From: Sporolactobacillus sp. THM19-2
GTDB taxonomy: Bacteria; Bacillota; Bacilli; Bacillales; Sporolactobacillaceae
Reading direction: 5' to 3'
DNA: 64,000 nt
NCBI RefSeq assembly: GCF_004153195.1
Contig: NZ_SEMC01000001.1
Span: forward strand, 248,001 to 312,000
The translations under genes were made by a program, and so were the position numbers. The notes under the pieces are model-generated. The model searched no databases, was not told where the DNA came from, and saw only the letters and a program-made list of their open reading frames with translations. Below, one piece after another: positions 7,876-17,298 of the stretch (position 1 is the first letter of the stretch; each line of letters opens with the position of its first letter).

Positions 7876-8133
7876 ATACTTTGAATATATGATCGGTGAA
7901 GATGAGGACACGGATTTTCCTGTTCTGTTTTCAGAGAGGAGGCGTCTGGTGCAAGCCTCTGGCAGACGGGTTGATTTACCACCTCTGAGCTTTGGCGGAG
8001 AAATGAGTATCTGCCGGCGGACACCTGTCCGTTATCAGCAATCTTGAGCCGCCCGGATACTGCAGATTCGGGCGGGAACAAGGGTGGAACCACGAGAAAG
8101 CACTCGTCCCTTTTAGCGGACGGGTGCTTTTTT
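7876..8133 (+). promoter_or_regulatory. T-box riboswitch (threonine) upstream of thrS
   Basis: The leader carries the T-box motif AGGGTGGAACCACG at 8081-8094 and an intrinsic terminator at 8100-8133 (GCACTCGTCC with GGACGGGTGC, then six T). A stem I region around 7932-7990 includes AGAGAGGAGG and the conserved GTCTGGTG-type loop. The candidate specifier is ACC (threonine) at 7978-7983. Uncharged tRNA-Thr would stabilise the antiterminator and turn on thrS. A 68-codon open frame at 7841-8047 is only leader sequence. Confidence 0.93.
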
Positions 8134-8205
8134 ATTTTTTCTTTCTTCATTCACCTGGTCTTTCAAAGCAGTGCTGAAAAACATGTTACTGAGGAGTGAA
8201 TATCT

Positions 8206-10137
8206 ATGTCTGAAATTAATCTGACTTTTCCTGATAAGTCGGTACGTAAATTTCCGCAGGGCGTAACAACTGAACAGGTCGCCGCTTCTATTTCGAACAG
8301 TCTGAAGAAGAAGGCTGTCGCCGGAAAGATTAATGGTGAATTATATGATGTTACAAGACCCATTGAAAAAGATGCGGCAATAGAAATTCTCGGTCTGGAT
8401 ACGGATGAGGGACTGCACATCATGAGACACAGTTGCGCTCATCTGCTGGCACAGGCACTCAGGCGCCTTTATCCCGATGTAAAACTCGGAATCGGCCCGG
8501 TGATCGAAAACGGTTTTTATTACGATGTTGATCTCGAACATTCACTGACGAAGGACGATTTCCCGGCAATCGAAAAAGAAATGAAGAAGATTGTCAGCGA
8601 GAATCTTCCAATTACCCGTAAAGAAATTTCCCGTGCGGATGCGCTGAAGATATTCAGTGAGATCAATGATCCGCTGAAACTGGAACTGATCCATGATCTT
8701 CCGGAAGACGCGACGATCTCCATTTACAGGCAGGGTGAATATGTGGACCTCTGCCGCGGACCACATCTTCCTTCTACCGGCCGGATCAGGGCGTTTAAGC
8801 TGATGAGCGTTGCCGGGGCTTACTGGCGCGGCGACAGTAATAATAAAATGCTGCAACGCGTGTACGGTGTCGCTTTTCTGAATCAGAAAGATCTGGATAA
8901 ACATCTTCACTTTCTTGAAGAGGCCCAGAAACGGGATCACCGTAAACTGGGAAAACAGCTGGAACTTTTCATGTTTTCTGAAGAAGCGCCAGGCATGCCG
9001 TTTTATCTGGAAAACGGACAGATCATCCGTACGGAACTTGAAAATTTCGCCCGTGAACTGCAGCGCCAGAATGACTATGAAGAGGTCCGTACGCCGCTGA
9101 TCATGAATCAGAGGTTGTGGGAGAATTCGGGGCACTGGGACCATTACCACGAGAATATGTATTTTACGAAAGTGGATGATGTCAATTATGCCCTCAAGCC
9201 GATGAACTGCCCCGGGCATATGCTCATATATAAAGACACCCTGCATTCCTACCGGGATCTGCCCATCCGGATTGCCGAATTCGGTCAGGTTCACAGGCAT
9301 GAACTCAGCGGAGCACTTAACGGTTTGCTGCGTGTGCGCACGTTCTGCCAGGATGATGCCCATATTTTTGTCCGCCCGGATCAGATTGAAAGTGAAATCA
9401 AAAATATTTTCAAATTGATTGGAAAAATTTACAGCACATTTGGATTTGATTATTCGGTTGAACTGTCGACAATGCCTGAAGACCACATGGGTACAGTTGA
9501 CATGTGGCAGAAGGCGGAGAAAGCCCTGAGCAATGTACTGGAAGCCATTCATATGCCTTACACCATCAACGAAGGGGATGGCGCATTCTACGGGCCGAAG
9601 ATTGATTTCCATATCAAGGATGCGCTGGGAAGAAGCCACCAGTGTGCAACGATTCAGCTGGACTACCAGATGCCGGAAAAATTTGATTTGACCTATATTG
9701 ATGAGAACAATGAGAAGGTCCGCCCGGTCGTTATTCACCGCGCCGTTTATGGTTCACTGGACAGATTCTTTGCCATTCTCATCGAACATTTTGCTGGGGC
9801 GTTCCCGACCTGGCTGGCACCGGTTCAGGCTGAGCTGGTTCCGGTTGCAGATGTTCATCATGATCACATCAGGAAACTGGAACATGATCTGAAAATGGCC
9901 GGAATCCGCGCCCATGCCGATCTCCGTGGGGAGAAACTCAGCTACAAGATTCGTGATGCCCAGACTCACAAAATACCGTACACTCTGGTCATCGGTGATC
10001 AGGAAATTAAAGAGGACAGTGTAAATGTACGCAAATACGGTGAAAAGGCAACGAATACACTGCCTTATGAGGATTTTAAAGCCCATATTCTTGAAGAGAT
10101 CCGGAAACGCATCACAAAGAAACCAATTGTGAAATAA
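8206..10137 (+). CDS. thrS: Threonine--tRNA ligase
   Basis: This class II aminoacyl-tRNA synthetase charges tRNA-Thr. The 643-residue protein has the normal domain order: an N-terminal TGS domain (residues 1-61), a second additional editing domain with HSCAHLLAQAL near residue 75, a catalytic core with the zinc-ligand motif MNCPGHML, motif 3 around HRAVYGSLDRF, and a C-terminal anticodon-binding domain. GAGGAGTG precedes the ATG. Expression is controlled by the T-box upstream. A 398-codon antisense frame inside the gene is an artefact of codon bias. Confidence 0.98.
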   Translation: MSEINLTFPDKSVRKFPQGVTTEQVAASISNSLKKKAVAGKINGELYDVTRPIEKDAAIEILGLDTDEGLHIMRHSCAHLLAQALRRLYPDVKLGIGPVIENGFYYDVDLEHSLTKDDFPAIEKEMKKIVSENLPITRKEISRADALKIFSEINDPLKLELIHDLPEDATISIYRQGEYVDLCRGPHLPSTGRIRAFKLMSVAGAYWRGDSNNKMLQRVYGVAFLNQKDLDKHLHFLEEAQKRDHRKLGKQLELFMFSEEAPGMPFYLENGQIIRTELENFARELQRQNDYEEVRTPLIMNQRLWENSGHWDHYHENMYFTKVDDVNYALKPMNCPGHMLIYKDTLHSYRDLPIRIAEFGQVHRHELSGALNGLLRVRTFCQDDAHIFVRPDQIESEIKNIFKLIGKIYSTFGFDYSVELSTMPEDHMGTVDMWQKAEKALSNVLEAIHMPYTINEGDGAFYGPKIDFHIKDALGRSHQCATIQLDYQMPEKFDLTYIDENNEKVRPVVIHRAVYGSLDRFFAILIEHFAGAFPTWLAPVQAELVPVADVHHDHIRKLEHDLKMAGIRAHADLRGEKLSYKIRDAQTHKIPYTLVIGDQEIKEDSVNVRKYGEKATNTLPYEDFKAHILEEIRKRITKKPIVK

Positions 10138-10146
10138 GGAAATACC

Positions 10147-10175
10147 TTGCAATTACCGGGGCGTCATGGTATACT
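10147..10175 (+). promoter_or_regulatory. Sigma-A promoter of the infC operon
   Basis: TTGCAA at 10147-10152 and TATACT at 10170-10175 with a 17-base spacer. Transcription would start near 10182, giving a leader of about 210 bases before infC. Confidence 0.85.
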
Positions 10176-10181
10176 TTTTGA

Positions 10182-10390
10182 GTTAATGAATCGAGTAAAA
10201 GCGGAGGCGCCCGGCTTCTCACCTGAACGACGCAGCAATGCTGTTGTCAGGTTGAACAGGTAACAGAATGAACATACGGGCGTTTTGTGCGCCCGTATTT
10301 TTGTATGTGCAGGTATTGAGACCTGAAAAGCGGTCTTTTCAGATCCCGGCAGCCTGTGTTTTACTCACATAAAACTGGAGGTGTCTCAAT
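10182..10390 (+). promoter_or_regulatory. L20-type autoregulatory leader of infC-rpmI-rplT
   Basis: The 5' leader contains a terminator (ATACGGGCG with CGCCCGTAT at 10274-10298, then T-run to 10302) preceded by a structured region with repeated CACCTGAAC and CAGGTTGAAC elements. In Bacillus, ribosomal protein L20 binds a leader at this position and promotes premature termination. Position and layout match; the precise L20-binding fold was not computed. Confidence 0.75.
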
Positions 10391-10906
10391 ATTAGCAAAG
10401 ACATGATTGTCAATGAGGGGATCCGTGCTCAGCAGGTTCGGCTCATCGGTCAGAATGGGGAACAAATCGGTATAAAGTCCAAGGCGGAAGCTTTGACAAT
10501 GGCCCGCCACGTTAATCTTGATCTGGTTATGGTAGCACCCGGAGCCAAACCGCCGGTATGCCGCATTATGGATTACGGTAAGTTTCGCTTTGAACAGCAG
10601 AAAAAGGAACGTGAAGCCCGTAAGAAGCAGAAAGTGATCAATATTAAAGAAATACGGCTAAGCCCGAGTATCGAGGAACATGATTTTAATACGAAAATGC
10701 GTAATGCAAAAAAGTTTCTTGAAAAAGGTGACAAAGTCAAAGCTTCGGTCCGCTTCAGAGGACGCGCGATCACACATTCTAATCTCGGCCGTCAGGTCCT
10801 TGAGAAGCTTGCTCAGGAATGTGCAGATATCAGCGTTGTCGAAGCAAGGCCAAAGATGGAAGGACGCAGTATGTTTCTCGTACTGGCTCCTAAAGTCGAA
10901 AAGTAA
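10391..10906 (+). CDS. infC: Translation initiation factor IF-3
   Basis: IF-3 keeps 30S subunits free and proofreads start-codon selection. The 171-residue protein shows the N-domain ([12 protein letters not shown]), the lysine-rich linker after [16 protein letters not shown], and the C-domain ending FLVLAPK. I place the start at the non-canonical ATT 10391, giving an N-terminus of Ser-Lys-Asp after the initiator, as in Geobacillus IF-3. GGAGGTG lies seven bases before it, whereas ATG 10403 is 19 bases from that site. Rare AUU starts allow IF-3 to limit its own synthesis. Confidence 0.95.
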   Translation: MSKDMIVNEGIRAQQVRLIGQNGEQIGIKSKAEALTMARHVNLDLVMVAPGAKPPVCRIMDYGKFRFEQQKKEREARKKQKVINIKEIRLSPSIEEHDFNTKMRNAKKFLEKGDKVKASVRFRGRAITHSNLGRQVLEKLAQECADISVVEARPKMEGRSMFLVLAPKVEK

Positions 10907-10973
10907 GAAAACAGGATCGGGTGTTTATGCAGAGGTTTTCATGCAGCCCGCTTCCGTCAGGAGGAATTATTTT

Positions 10974-11168
10974 ATGCCAAAAATGAAAACACACAAAGGT
11001 GCCGCAAAGCGTTTCAAGAAGACAGGTACCGGTAAAATGAAACGGAATCATTCATATACCAGCCATATGATGATTCATAAGTCACAGAAGCAGAAACGTA
11101 ATCTCCGCAAGGGTACAATGGCAACGTCTACTCTGGCGAAAAAAGTCAAGAAAATGATTAATGACTGA
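10974..11168 (+). CDS. rpmI: 50S ribosomal protein L35
   Basis: L35 is a small basic large-subunit protein. The 64-residue product begins [15 protein letters not shown] and is almost half Lys/Arg and Thr/Ser, typical of the family. The start at 10974 follows AGGAGG nine bases upstream. The same frame stays open upstream through infC, but that extension is not coding. It is the second gene of infC-rpmI-rplT. Confidence 0.97.
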   Translation: MPKMKTHKGAAKRFKKTGTGKMKRNHSYTSHMMIHKSQKQKRNLRKGTMATSTLAKKVKKMIND

Positions 11169-11272
11169 GATAACCAGTATATTTTTTAATAGCCGTTCAG
11201 ACTGAGTGGATCCGCTGATGATGCGGACATACTGAAATGCGGTCTGGCGGCCTATTTTAGGAGGTTTTTACA

Positions 11273-11626
11273 ATGGCAAGAGTAAAAGGCGGATATGTAA
11301 CCCGACGCAGACGTAAGAAAGTATTGAAGCTCGCCAAGGGTTATTTCGGCGCAAAACATAAATTATTTAAAGTGGCACAAGAGCAGGTCTTCAAATCACT
11401 GACCTATGCTTACCGTGACCGTCGTCAGACGAAACGGAATTTCCGTAAGCTGTGGATTGCACGGATCAATGCTGCAGCACGGATCAACGGTCTGTCTTAC
11501 AGCAAAATGATTTACGGTCTGAAGGCGGCTGGTATCGAAGTCAACCGGAAGATGCTCGCTGATCTGGCCGTACACGACGAAAAAGCATTTGCAACGCTTG
11601 CTGAAAAAGCAAAAGCCGCAATGTAA
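11273..11626 (+). CDS. rplT: 50S ribosomal protein L20
   Basis: L20 binds 23S rRNA early in 50S assembly and, in Bacillus, represses its own operon through the leader upstream of infC. The 117-residue protein begins [16 protein letters not shown] and has the normal length and basic composition. AGGAGG lies nine bases before the ATG. It ends the operon and is followed by a bidirectional terminator. Confidence 0.98.
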   Translation: MARVKGGYVTRRRRKKVLKLAKGYFGAKHKLFKVAQEQVFKSLTYAYRDRRQTKRNFRKLWIARINAAARINGLSYSKMIYGLKAAGIEVNRKMLADLAVHDEKAFATLAEKAKAAM

Positions 11627-11642
11627 CACATTTTCATCCATG

Positions 11643-11684
11643 AAACACCCCCGCTTATCAGACAGATAAGTGGGGGTGTTTCTG
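11643..11684. terminator. Bidirectional terminator between rplT and the ABC exporter genes
   Basis: A near-perfect 17-bp stem (left arm 11643-11659, right arm 11665-11681) with A-rich and T-rich flanks on both sides can end rplT on the plus strand and the exporter operon on the minus strand. Confidence 0.9.
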
Positions 11685-11708
11685 TTATTCAGGTGATAGG
11701 GCCTTCTG

Positions 11709-13574
11709 TCAGGCATTCTCTTTGTAGTACTGCGCCTGCGCCTGCCACAGTTTGAAATACTGCCCATTCTCTTCATGGATCAGTTCGTTATGCGATCCAC
11801 TTTGGATCAGGTTGCCCTTATTGAACACAAGAATGCGATCACAGAAACGGCAGGAAGACAGGCGGTGTGAGATATAAATAGCCGTCTTATTACCGACAAT
11901 CTCCTGGAATTTTGCGTATATCTCATATTCTGCAACGGGGTCCAGCGCAGCCGTTGGTTCGTCCAGAACAACGAACGGGGCATTTTTGTATAGAGCACGG
12001 GCGATAGCGATTTTCTGCGCTTCACCGCCGGAAATATCAACGCCGTCATCACCAACTTTATAGAGCGGTGTATCCAGCCCCTCCGGCATCCTTCTGATCC
12101 GATTGCCAACACCTGCCTCATCCAGACAGGCCATCGCACGTTCACGGTCATAATGCACATCGGTTGCGACATTCTGACCAGCAGAGAACGCGAAAAGCTG
12201 AAAATCCTGAAAGACGACAGAGAATAGGTTCAGGTATTCCTGATAATTATATTTCTGAATATTAATACCGTTAAGCAGAATTTCTCCTTCCTGTGGATCA
12301 TAAAGGCGGGTCAGAAGTTTGATGAACGTCGTTTTTCCGGATCCATTTCTGCCGACTACCGCAAAGTGCTGGCCGATTTTCAGCTTGAGAGAGATGTTTT
12401 TCAGTGCCGGGGACTCCGCACCAGGATATGTGAAAGATACATTTCTGAACTCTATTTCATAATCATTATCCATCCGTTTCTCAACAGGCAGGGTCCCTTT
12501 ATATTTTGGATTCGGGGTATCGAGAAAATCAAAATACAAATTGACGTAATCAATATTCTGCCAGCTGTCGGTCGCCGAAGTAATCAGTTCAGCAAAGCCT
12601 GTTGTAAATTGACTGATCGCTCCGACATACTGAACAACGGAACCGATACTGATCAGGCCGATCAGCGCCTTCATACCGACAAACAGATAGACAAAACCGG
12701 TGATGATTGAAGAAATAGCTGCATTAACCCCATAAAAGCGATTTTGTTTTTTTGATATATCATGTTCAAATAATTTCTGATTGCCTGTTATAAAGCGTTT
12801 ATATGACTCACTGATGAGCGATTGCTGCTGGTAAATGCGGACGTCTTTTCCAAATTTATGATCTTCCATCAGGTCTGCATAAAAAGAGAAAATCCGATTG
12901 ATCGGCATCACACGATCCATCCTTTTAAACGCCCATTTACTGAATCGGGCGTTTGACCAGACGGTGTATGCAGATGAAAGGATAATCATTCCCAGAAACA
13001 GTACCGAAAGCCATGGTGAGGCAATAAATGAATGAGAAACGTTTGAAGCAGGTGGAATAAAGACCGGAAAAGCAAGTATGATTGAGAACACTACGGTACA
13101 TAAACTGGTCAGGAACCGTTCGGTCAGCTCTGGTAATTGCCAGATACCTCTTCTATGCATTTGACAGGCTTCATCAATTTTTTGTTTTCTTAAATGAAAG
13201 TCAGGCTTTTCCACATTTTCATAATCTGTACTGAGAATCAGTCCGTCCATTTCTATCTTTCCAAAATAATATAAACGATAATCGCCCTTGTCTTTGATCC
13301 GCTCCATGGCTTTCTGCAAAAGGAGGGCCGCCAGATTCAGAATGATAGCAGTACCAACTAAGAAAGCAAGCTTTGAGACGGAACGGGAGCCAAAGAGTTC
13401 ATCGATAATCCGGGCCGTTATATAAATTGTAATGAATGGGCTGAATGATTTCAGCAGCGCTCCGGCTGCAGCCGCCGGGAGAAGGGAGGGGACCATCCGC
13501 TGAACAATCCCCATTCCCCTCCAGAGAATATGCCACCTGTCTTTAAGTGATGTTTTGTCCGTTGTCCGGTTCAT
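11709..13574 (-). CDS. ABC exporter half-transporter (permease-ATPase fusion), second gene
   Basis: This 621-residue protein has an N-terminal six-helix exporter membrane domain and a C-terminal ATPase. The ATPase shows a Walker A GRNGSGKT near residue 405, the signature ISGGEAQ (a variant of LSGGQ), a Walker B FVVLDEPTAALD and a switch His in YISHRLSS. Its start overlaps the stop of the preceding half-transporter by four bases, so the two probably form a heterodimer. The substrate is unknown; peptide or drug export are the usual roles. It is the last gene of a regulator-kinase-exporter unit. Confidence 0.88.
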   Translation of the reverse strand: MNRTTDKTSLKDRWHILWRGMGIVQRMVPSLLPAAAAGALLKSFSPFITIYITARIIDELFGSRSVSKLAFLVGTAIILNLAALLLQKAMERIKDKGDYRLYYFGKIEMDGLILSTDYENVEKPDFHLRKQKIDEACQMHRRGIWQLPELTERFLTSLCTVVFSIILAFPVFIPPASNVSHSFIASPWLSVLFLGMIILSSAYTVWSNARFSKWAFKRMDRVMPINRIFSFYADLMEDHKFGKDVRIYQQQSLISESYKRFITGNQKLFEHDISKKQNRFYGVNAAISSIITGFVYLFVGMKALIGLISIGSVVQYVGAISQFTTGFAELITSATDSWQNIDYVNLYFDFLDTPNPKYKGTLPVEKRMDNDYEIEFRNVSFTYPGAESPALKNISLKLKIGQHFAVVGRNGSGKTTFIKLLTRLYDPQEGEILLNGINIQKYNYQEYLNLFSVVFQDFQLFAFSAGQNVATDVHYDRERAMACLDEAGVGNRIRRMPEGLDTPLYKVGDDGVDISGGEAQKIAIARALYKNAPFVVLDEPTAALDPVAEYEIYAKFQEIVGNKTAIYISHRLSSCRFCDRILVFNKGNLIQSGSHNELIHEENGQYFKLWQAQAQYYKENA

Positions 13575-15421
13575 AGGCGTTCACCCTCGTCTTTTAGTTC
13601 GTCAATGTGATCCCTGTAATAATGGCTTTGAATCGTGAACAGCCGGGTATATTTACCATTTTTCCTCATGAGTTCGTCGTGTGTCCCACTTTCCGCAATC
13701 TTTCCATCAGATAGGAAAATAATTTTGTCGCAGAAGCGGGTGCTGGACAATCTGTGGGAAATAAAGATGGATGTCCGGCCCGAAACAAGTTTTCCGTAAC
13801 GCTGGTAGAGCTCGTCTTCGGCAATGGGGTCAAGAGCGGCTGTCGGCTCATCGAGTATTAAAAAGGGTGATTCCTTATACAATGCTCGCGCCAGCAGCAG
13901 TTTCTGAAGCTCTCCCCCGGAAAACTGCACCGCGCCTTCGTTCACTTCTTTAACCATCATCGTATTGACCCCATGAGTGAGGCCGTCTATTTTTTCTTTC
14001 AATCCGGAGAGCTCCAGGCAGCGGCCGACTCTATCCGGGTCAATAGTCTTACTTAACTGGGGCGCAATGTTCCGGGCAATGGAGACGGGCAGGATATGAA
14101 TATCCTGAAAAACGGCAGTGAATAAACGATAATAATCATCCCTGTTGAAGGTGGTCATGTCTTTTCCATTGATGAGAATTCGTCCAGATGTCGGATGGTA
14201 AAAGCCGCAAAGTAATTTAATACAGGTGGTCTTTCCGGCACCGTTCATGCCGACAAGAGCTATTTTTTCGCCTTGTTCGATGTGCAGGCTGACATCATCC
14301 AATATCTTTCTTCCACTACCCGGATAAGAAAAAGAAACATGATCAAACGTGATGGAACATGGCCAGTGTCCCCTTTCCGGCAGAGGAATGCCTTTACCAC
14401 GGTTGAAATGGTCTTTGAGGCCGAGATAATTACGGACATCACAGATTTCCAGACTCATATGTTTGACTTTCGACAAATAGTCCGTCAGTCCGGTCATCCA
14501 TATAGAAAATCCAGTAATGGTACCAAAATAGAGCGTGAAATTCGCCACGGTCATCTGGCCGTTCAGTACAAGATAGAGCAGATAGGTATAGGCAACGCCA
14601 TCCCGCAGGAAAGCCATCAGACCGACAGCGCCATCGGCAAAATAATGGCGAAGCCCGATACGATGCAGCCAGAGTGTCCGCTCTGCCATTAATCCTTGAA
14701 ATCTCTGACCAAACCAATGGGTCATCCGGTAAAGCCGTAAATCTTTACCGGATGAGAAGTCATTGCATTTTTTAATCAGATAGTCCAGTTTCTTTTCAGT
14801 TGGCGTCCAATCGTCTTTGTGCTGATGTTCATAGTTCTGTGCATGATTGGCAAATAAAAGGCCGATGAAAGCCGTGCCCAGTAAAAAAGCGATCAAGAGG
14901 GGGTTCAGTGCGGTCAGTATCCCTCCATAAAGGGCGATGCCGAACAAATTAGCTGACAGCATAATTAATGCATTGATGATCGCTTCGGTACCGCTGCTGT
15001 TTGAGTAATTCGCCTGGAATGCTTTTTCTAATTTTTTCTGTCCTTCCGGACTCTCCAGGTTTTCATAATCTGTATCCATGATCTTCTCATAAATGAGGCC
15101 GAGGTAACGCATTCTGATTGATGTGACATTCCATCTGATCCAGGCTTCCAGTGATTGGCTGATTACGCTGCAAGCAATGATGCCCAGTGTTGCCACTCCA
15201 ATGACAGTCGCGAACTGAAAAAGGCCCGCCTTTTCAGTCAGACTGTCAATCACCAGCTTCGGCATCAGAATTCCAAGAAAAGGAAGAAAAACAAGTGCCG
15301 GAATCCTGACAATGGAAAGAAAAAGTAATTTTCTGTTCCAGTGCCATACATTCTTGATCACGTAACCGATATTCTGTAAAGTGGAATATTCCGGTTTGTT
15401 TTTTGATCTCATCTGGCTCAA
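13571..15421 (-). CDS. ABC exporter half-transporter (permease-ATPase fusion), first gene
   Basis: This 616-residue exporter half has six predicted membrane helices in the first 330 residues. Its ATPase has a Walker A GMNGAGKT, a signature FSGGELQ, a Walker B FLILDEPTAALD and switch region FISHRLSS. Both halves keep a Glu after Walker B, so neither ATP site looks degenerate from that residue. It lies about 90 bases downstream of the histidine kinase gene, with a possible weak terminator between. The partner gene overlaps its 3' end. Confidence 0.88.
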   Translation of the reverse strand: MSQMRSKNKPEYSTLQNIGYVIKNVWHWNRKLLFLSIVRIPALVFLPFLGILMPKLVIDSLTEKAGLFQFATVIGVATLGIIACSVISQSLEAWIRWNVTSIRMRYLGLIYEKIMDTDYENLESPEGQKKLEKAFQANYSNSSGTEAIINALIMLSANLFGIALYGGILTALNPLLIAFLLGTAFIGLLFANHAQNYEHQHKDDWTPTEKKLDYLIKKCNDFSSGKDLRLYRMTHWFGQRFQGLMAERTLWLHRIGLRHYFADGAVGLMAFLRDGVAYTYLLYLVLNGQMTVANFTLYFGTITGFSIWMTGLTDYLSKVKHMSLEICDVRNYLGLKDHFNRGKGIPLPERGHWPCSITFDHVSFSYPGSGRKILDDVSLHIEQGEKIALVGMNGAGKTTCIKLLCGFYHPTSGRILINGKDMTTFNRDDYYRLFTAVFQDIHILPVSIARNIAPQLSKTIDPDRVGRCLELSGLKEKIDGLTHGVNTMMVKEVNEGAVQFSGGELQKLLLARALYKESPFLILDEPTAALDPIAEDELYQRYGKLVSGRTSIFISHRLSSTRFCDKIIFLSDGKIAESGTHDELMRKNGKYTRLFTIQSHYYRDHIDELKDEGERL

Positions 15422-15465
15422 CTCCTTGTTCTTCTAATGTAGCATCGGTTATTCAGTTATAAATA

Positions 15466-15498
15466 AAAAAGCGCACGAACGGTATCGATTCGCGCACG
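15466..15498 (-). terminator. Possible weak terminator or attenuator before the exporter genes
   Basis: On the minus strand a GCGC-containing imperfect hairpin is followed by TTTTTTATTT. It would reduce, not abolish, read-through from the kinase gene into the exporter genes. Confidence 0.4.
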
Positions 15499-15512
15499 AA
15501 TGGTTTATAAAT

Positions 15513-16241
15513 TCACAGTGGCAACATAATCTCCGTCGCAAAGACGCCGGGTTCATTCTGTCGGTTAAGGTAGCCGCCGTACTTCCTGATGAGGGTGTCG
15601 ATGCGTTTCAGACCGTATCCGTGTCCGCTGCCTTTCGTCGTAAGATACCGCCCGGTTCTGACTTTATTCAGTTCGCCGGCAGAATTGGTGACGGACAGGT
15701 ATAGCTGCTGTTTGAACACGCCAATGTAGATTCGGATAAATCGGTCATTAATCCGCGGCACTTTTTCGCAGCCTTCCATTGCGTTGTCAAGCAGGTTGCC
15801 GATGATGCTGCACAGGTCACATTCATTGACCGTAAGGACGGCGGGGACCTGTGCTTTGGCGTTAACCCTGATTTTACGGGCAGCCATTAAGGAGAGTTTG
15901 CTGTTGAGGATGGCGTCCAGACGGATGTTTCCGGTCTTGATGACCGTATCCACGGTCTCCAGGTCGTTATCAAGCCTGTCCAGATAATCTTTCAGCTCAT
16001 CCAGCTGGTTCATGGCCAGATGTGCTTTCATCGCCTGAATATGATTGTGATAGTCGTGCCGCCAGCCGCGCATTTTCATATAGATGTTCTGAACTTCTTC
16101 GTAGTGCTTGACCAAAAGATCATTCTGATAGCCGGCAACGCGTTGATCAATATGTTTAGAAATAGCCAGCCGAATAAAGAAATACAGGCCGTAAGCGAAT
16201 GCGGCTATGCCGAGAGGGACCAACAACCACAGATAAATCAT
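15513..16241 (-). CDS. GHKL-type sensor histidine kinase with a minimal sensor region
   Basis: This 242-residue kinase has one N-terminal membrane helix (about residues 3-25), then the AgrC/ComD-like phosphoacceptor segment WRHDYHNH (His62 is the likely phosphosite). The ATPase domain has an N-box NLLDNAMEG near residue 150 and a G-box GHGYGL. Typical peptide-sensing members have five to seven membrane helices; this one has only one, so it may sense through the exporter or another partner. Its ATG overlaps the response regulator stop by four bases. Confidence 0.85.
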   Translation of the reverse strand: MIYLWLLVPLGIAAFAYGLYFFIRLAISKHIDQRVAGYQNDLLVKHYEEVQNIYMKMRGWRHDYHNHIQAMKAHLAMNQLDELKDYLDRLDNDLETVDTVIKTGNIRLDAILNSKLSLMAARKIRVNAKAQVPAVLTVNECDLCSIIGNLLDNAMEGCEKVPRINDRFIRIYIGVFKQQLYLSVTNSAGELNKVRTGRYLTTKGSGHGYGLKRIDTLIRKYGGYLNRQNEPGVFATEIMLPL

Positions 16242-16954
16242 CTTCCAGACCCCCTGAAAAAATCAATAAAAGCCTGATTCGCCGCCTTATAGCGGCGTCT
16301 GCTCACCGGAATCTGCCTCCCGTTGTCGAGGATCATTTCATTCTTTCCAAATCTACGGATGAAACGTAAACCGACTAAATAGGAGCGATGCGGGCGGAAA
16401 AAGGTGCCGGGATCCAGCATTTTTTCAAGATTTTCGATACTCATATTTACTCGAAGGTGCTGATTCGTCGTCGTTATGTCCAGGGTATGGGCGAAGGCTT
16501 CCGCGCAGACGATCTCGTTCTGCGGGATCCGCTGCATTTCTCCGCCCGATTCAACCAGTATGACTTTCGGCTTGGTTTTGTTTCTCTTCGAAGCCCGATT
16601 GAGGCAGGAGTAGAGTTTCTCCTCTTTTACCGGCTTCATCAGATAATGCAGGGCTGAGACTTCATAACCCTCATCCATATAATCCGAGTAGCCGGTGATG
16701 AAAATGATGGCCAGTGATTCGTCGCATTTGCGGATGGTTCTGGCGAGCTCCATGCCGTTCAGCCCCGGCATCTGAATATCGAGGAGCAGTACGTCATAAC
16801 TTTTATCTTTGCTCCAGGAAAAAAGAAAGGCCCCGGCGGATATGAAATTTTCAGTAATAACATGGATCCGGTTATTTGAAGCCCACTTGTTCACAAGAGA
16901 GGTCAGATAGTCACACTGCGTTTTGTCATCATCACAGATTGCAATTTTCATCAT
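16238..16954 (-). CDS. LytTR-family response regulator
   Basis: This 238-residue regulator has an N-terminal receiver domain (acidic pocket CDDD at residues 7-10, phosphoacceptor Asp59 in LLLDIQMPG) and a C-terminal LytTR DNA-binding domain (from about residue 135, with FFRPHRSYLV). It is of the AgrA/ComE type. The start at 16954 was chosen because GGAG lies seven bases upstream; the longer frame to 17002 lacks a site. It is first in the unit and presumably controls the exporter genes. No pheromone-like precursor gene was found next to it. Confidence 0.88.
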   Translation of the reverse strand: MMKIAICDDDKTQCDYLTSLVNKWASNNRIHVITENFISAGAFLFSWSKDKSYDVLLLDIQMPGLNGMELARTIRKCDESLAIIFITGYSDYMDEGYEVSALHYLMKPVKEEKLYSCLNRASKRNKTKPKVILVESGGEMQRIPQNEIVCAEAFAHTLDITTTNQHLRVNMSIENLEKMLDPGTFFRPHRSYLVGLRFIRRFGKNEMILDNGRQIPVSRRRYKAANQAFIDFFRGSGR

Positions 16955-17298
16955 GGTCAGACTCCGAATATAAAGGATAAATCTATCATACCTTACGCGC
17001 ACTGAATCAGCCAGGGGGCGGAGGATGGAAGAGAAGATCGGTCGGATGGCTGAGGAGGTATACCGTTTTTTATTAGATTCTCAGTGAGCATACTCGCCAC
17101 TTCAGTGGTGAGATGAATCACTGAACCTGGACTCTATTTTGATTTAACCATGTGAAAATGGGGAAAACCCCATTCATGTGAATATAGTGAACAAAATATG
17201 AAACAATCGATCATAGATGATATGCTGTTTTTATTAGTAAGCGGGTAACAGGTCACGGATCCGCAAAATCCATTTTTGATATAGGGAGCGATGACATC
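16955..17298. other. Intergenic region with inverted repeats upstream of the regulator
   Basis: About 340 bases without a firm gene. Visible elements are a TTCAGTG/CACTGAA hairpin at 17101-17125, an AATGGGG/CCCCATT hairpin at about 17157-17174, and CATGTGAA occurring twice around it. These could be regulator sites for the LytTR protein. A 20-codon frame starting ATG at about 17025 has its GGAGG touching the ATG, which is poor spacing. Confidence 0.4.

Noticed and set aside
7841-8047. A 68-codon plus-strand frame before thrS
   Set aside because: It coincides with the T-box promoter and stem I; conserved RNA elements explain the sequence.
8542-9738. A 398-codon open frame on the minus strand inside thrS
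   Set aside because: It is fully antisense to thrS, has no ribosome binding site or family motif, and arises from the codon bias of the real gene.
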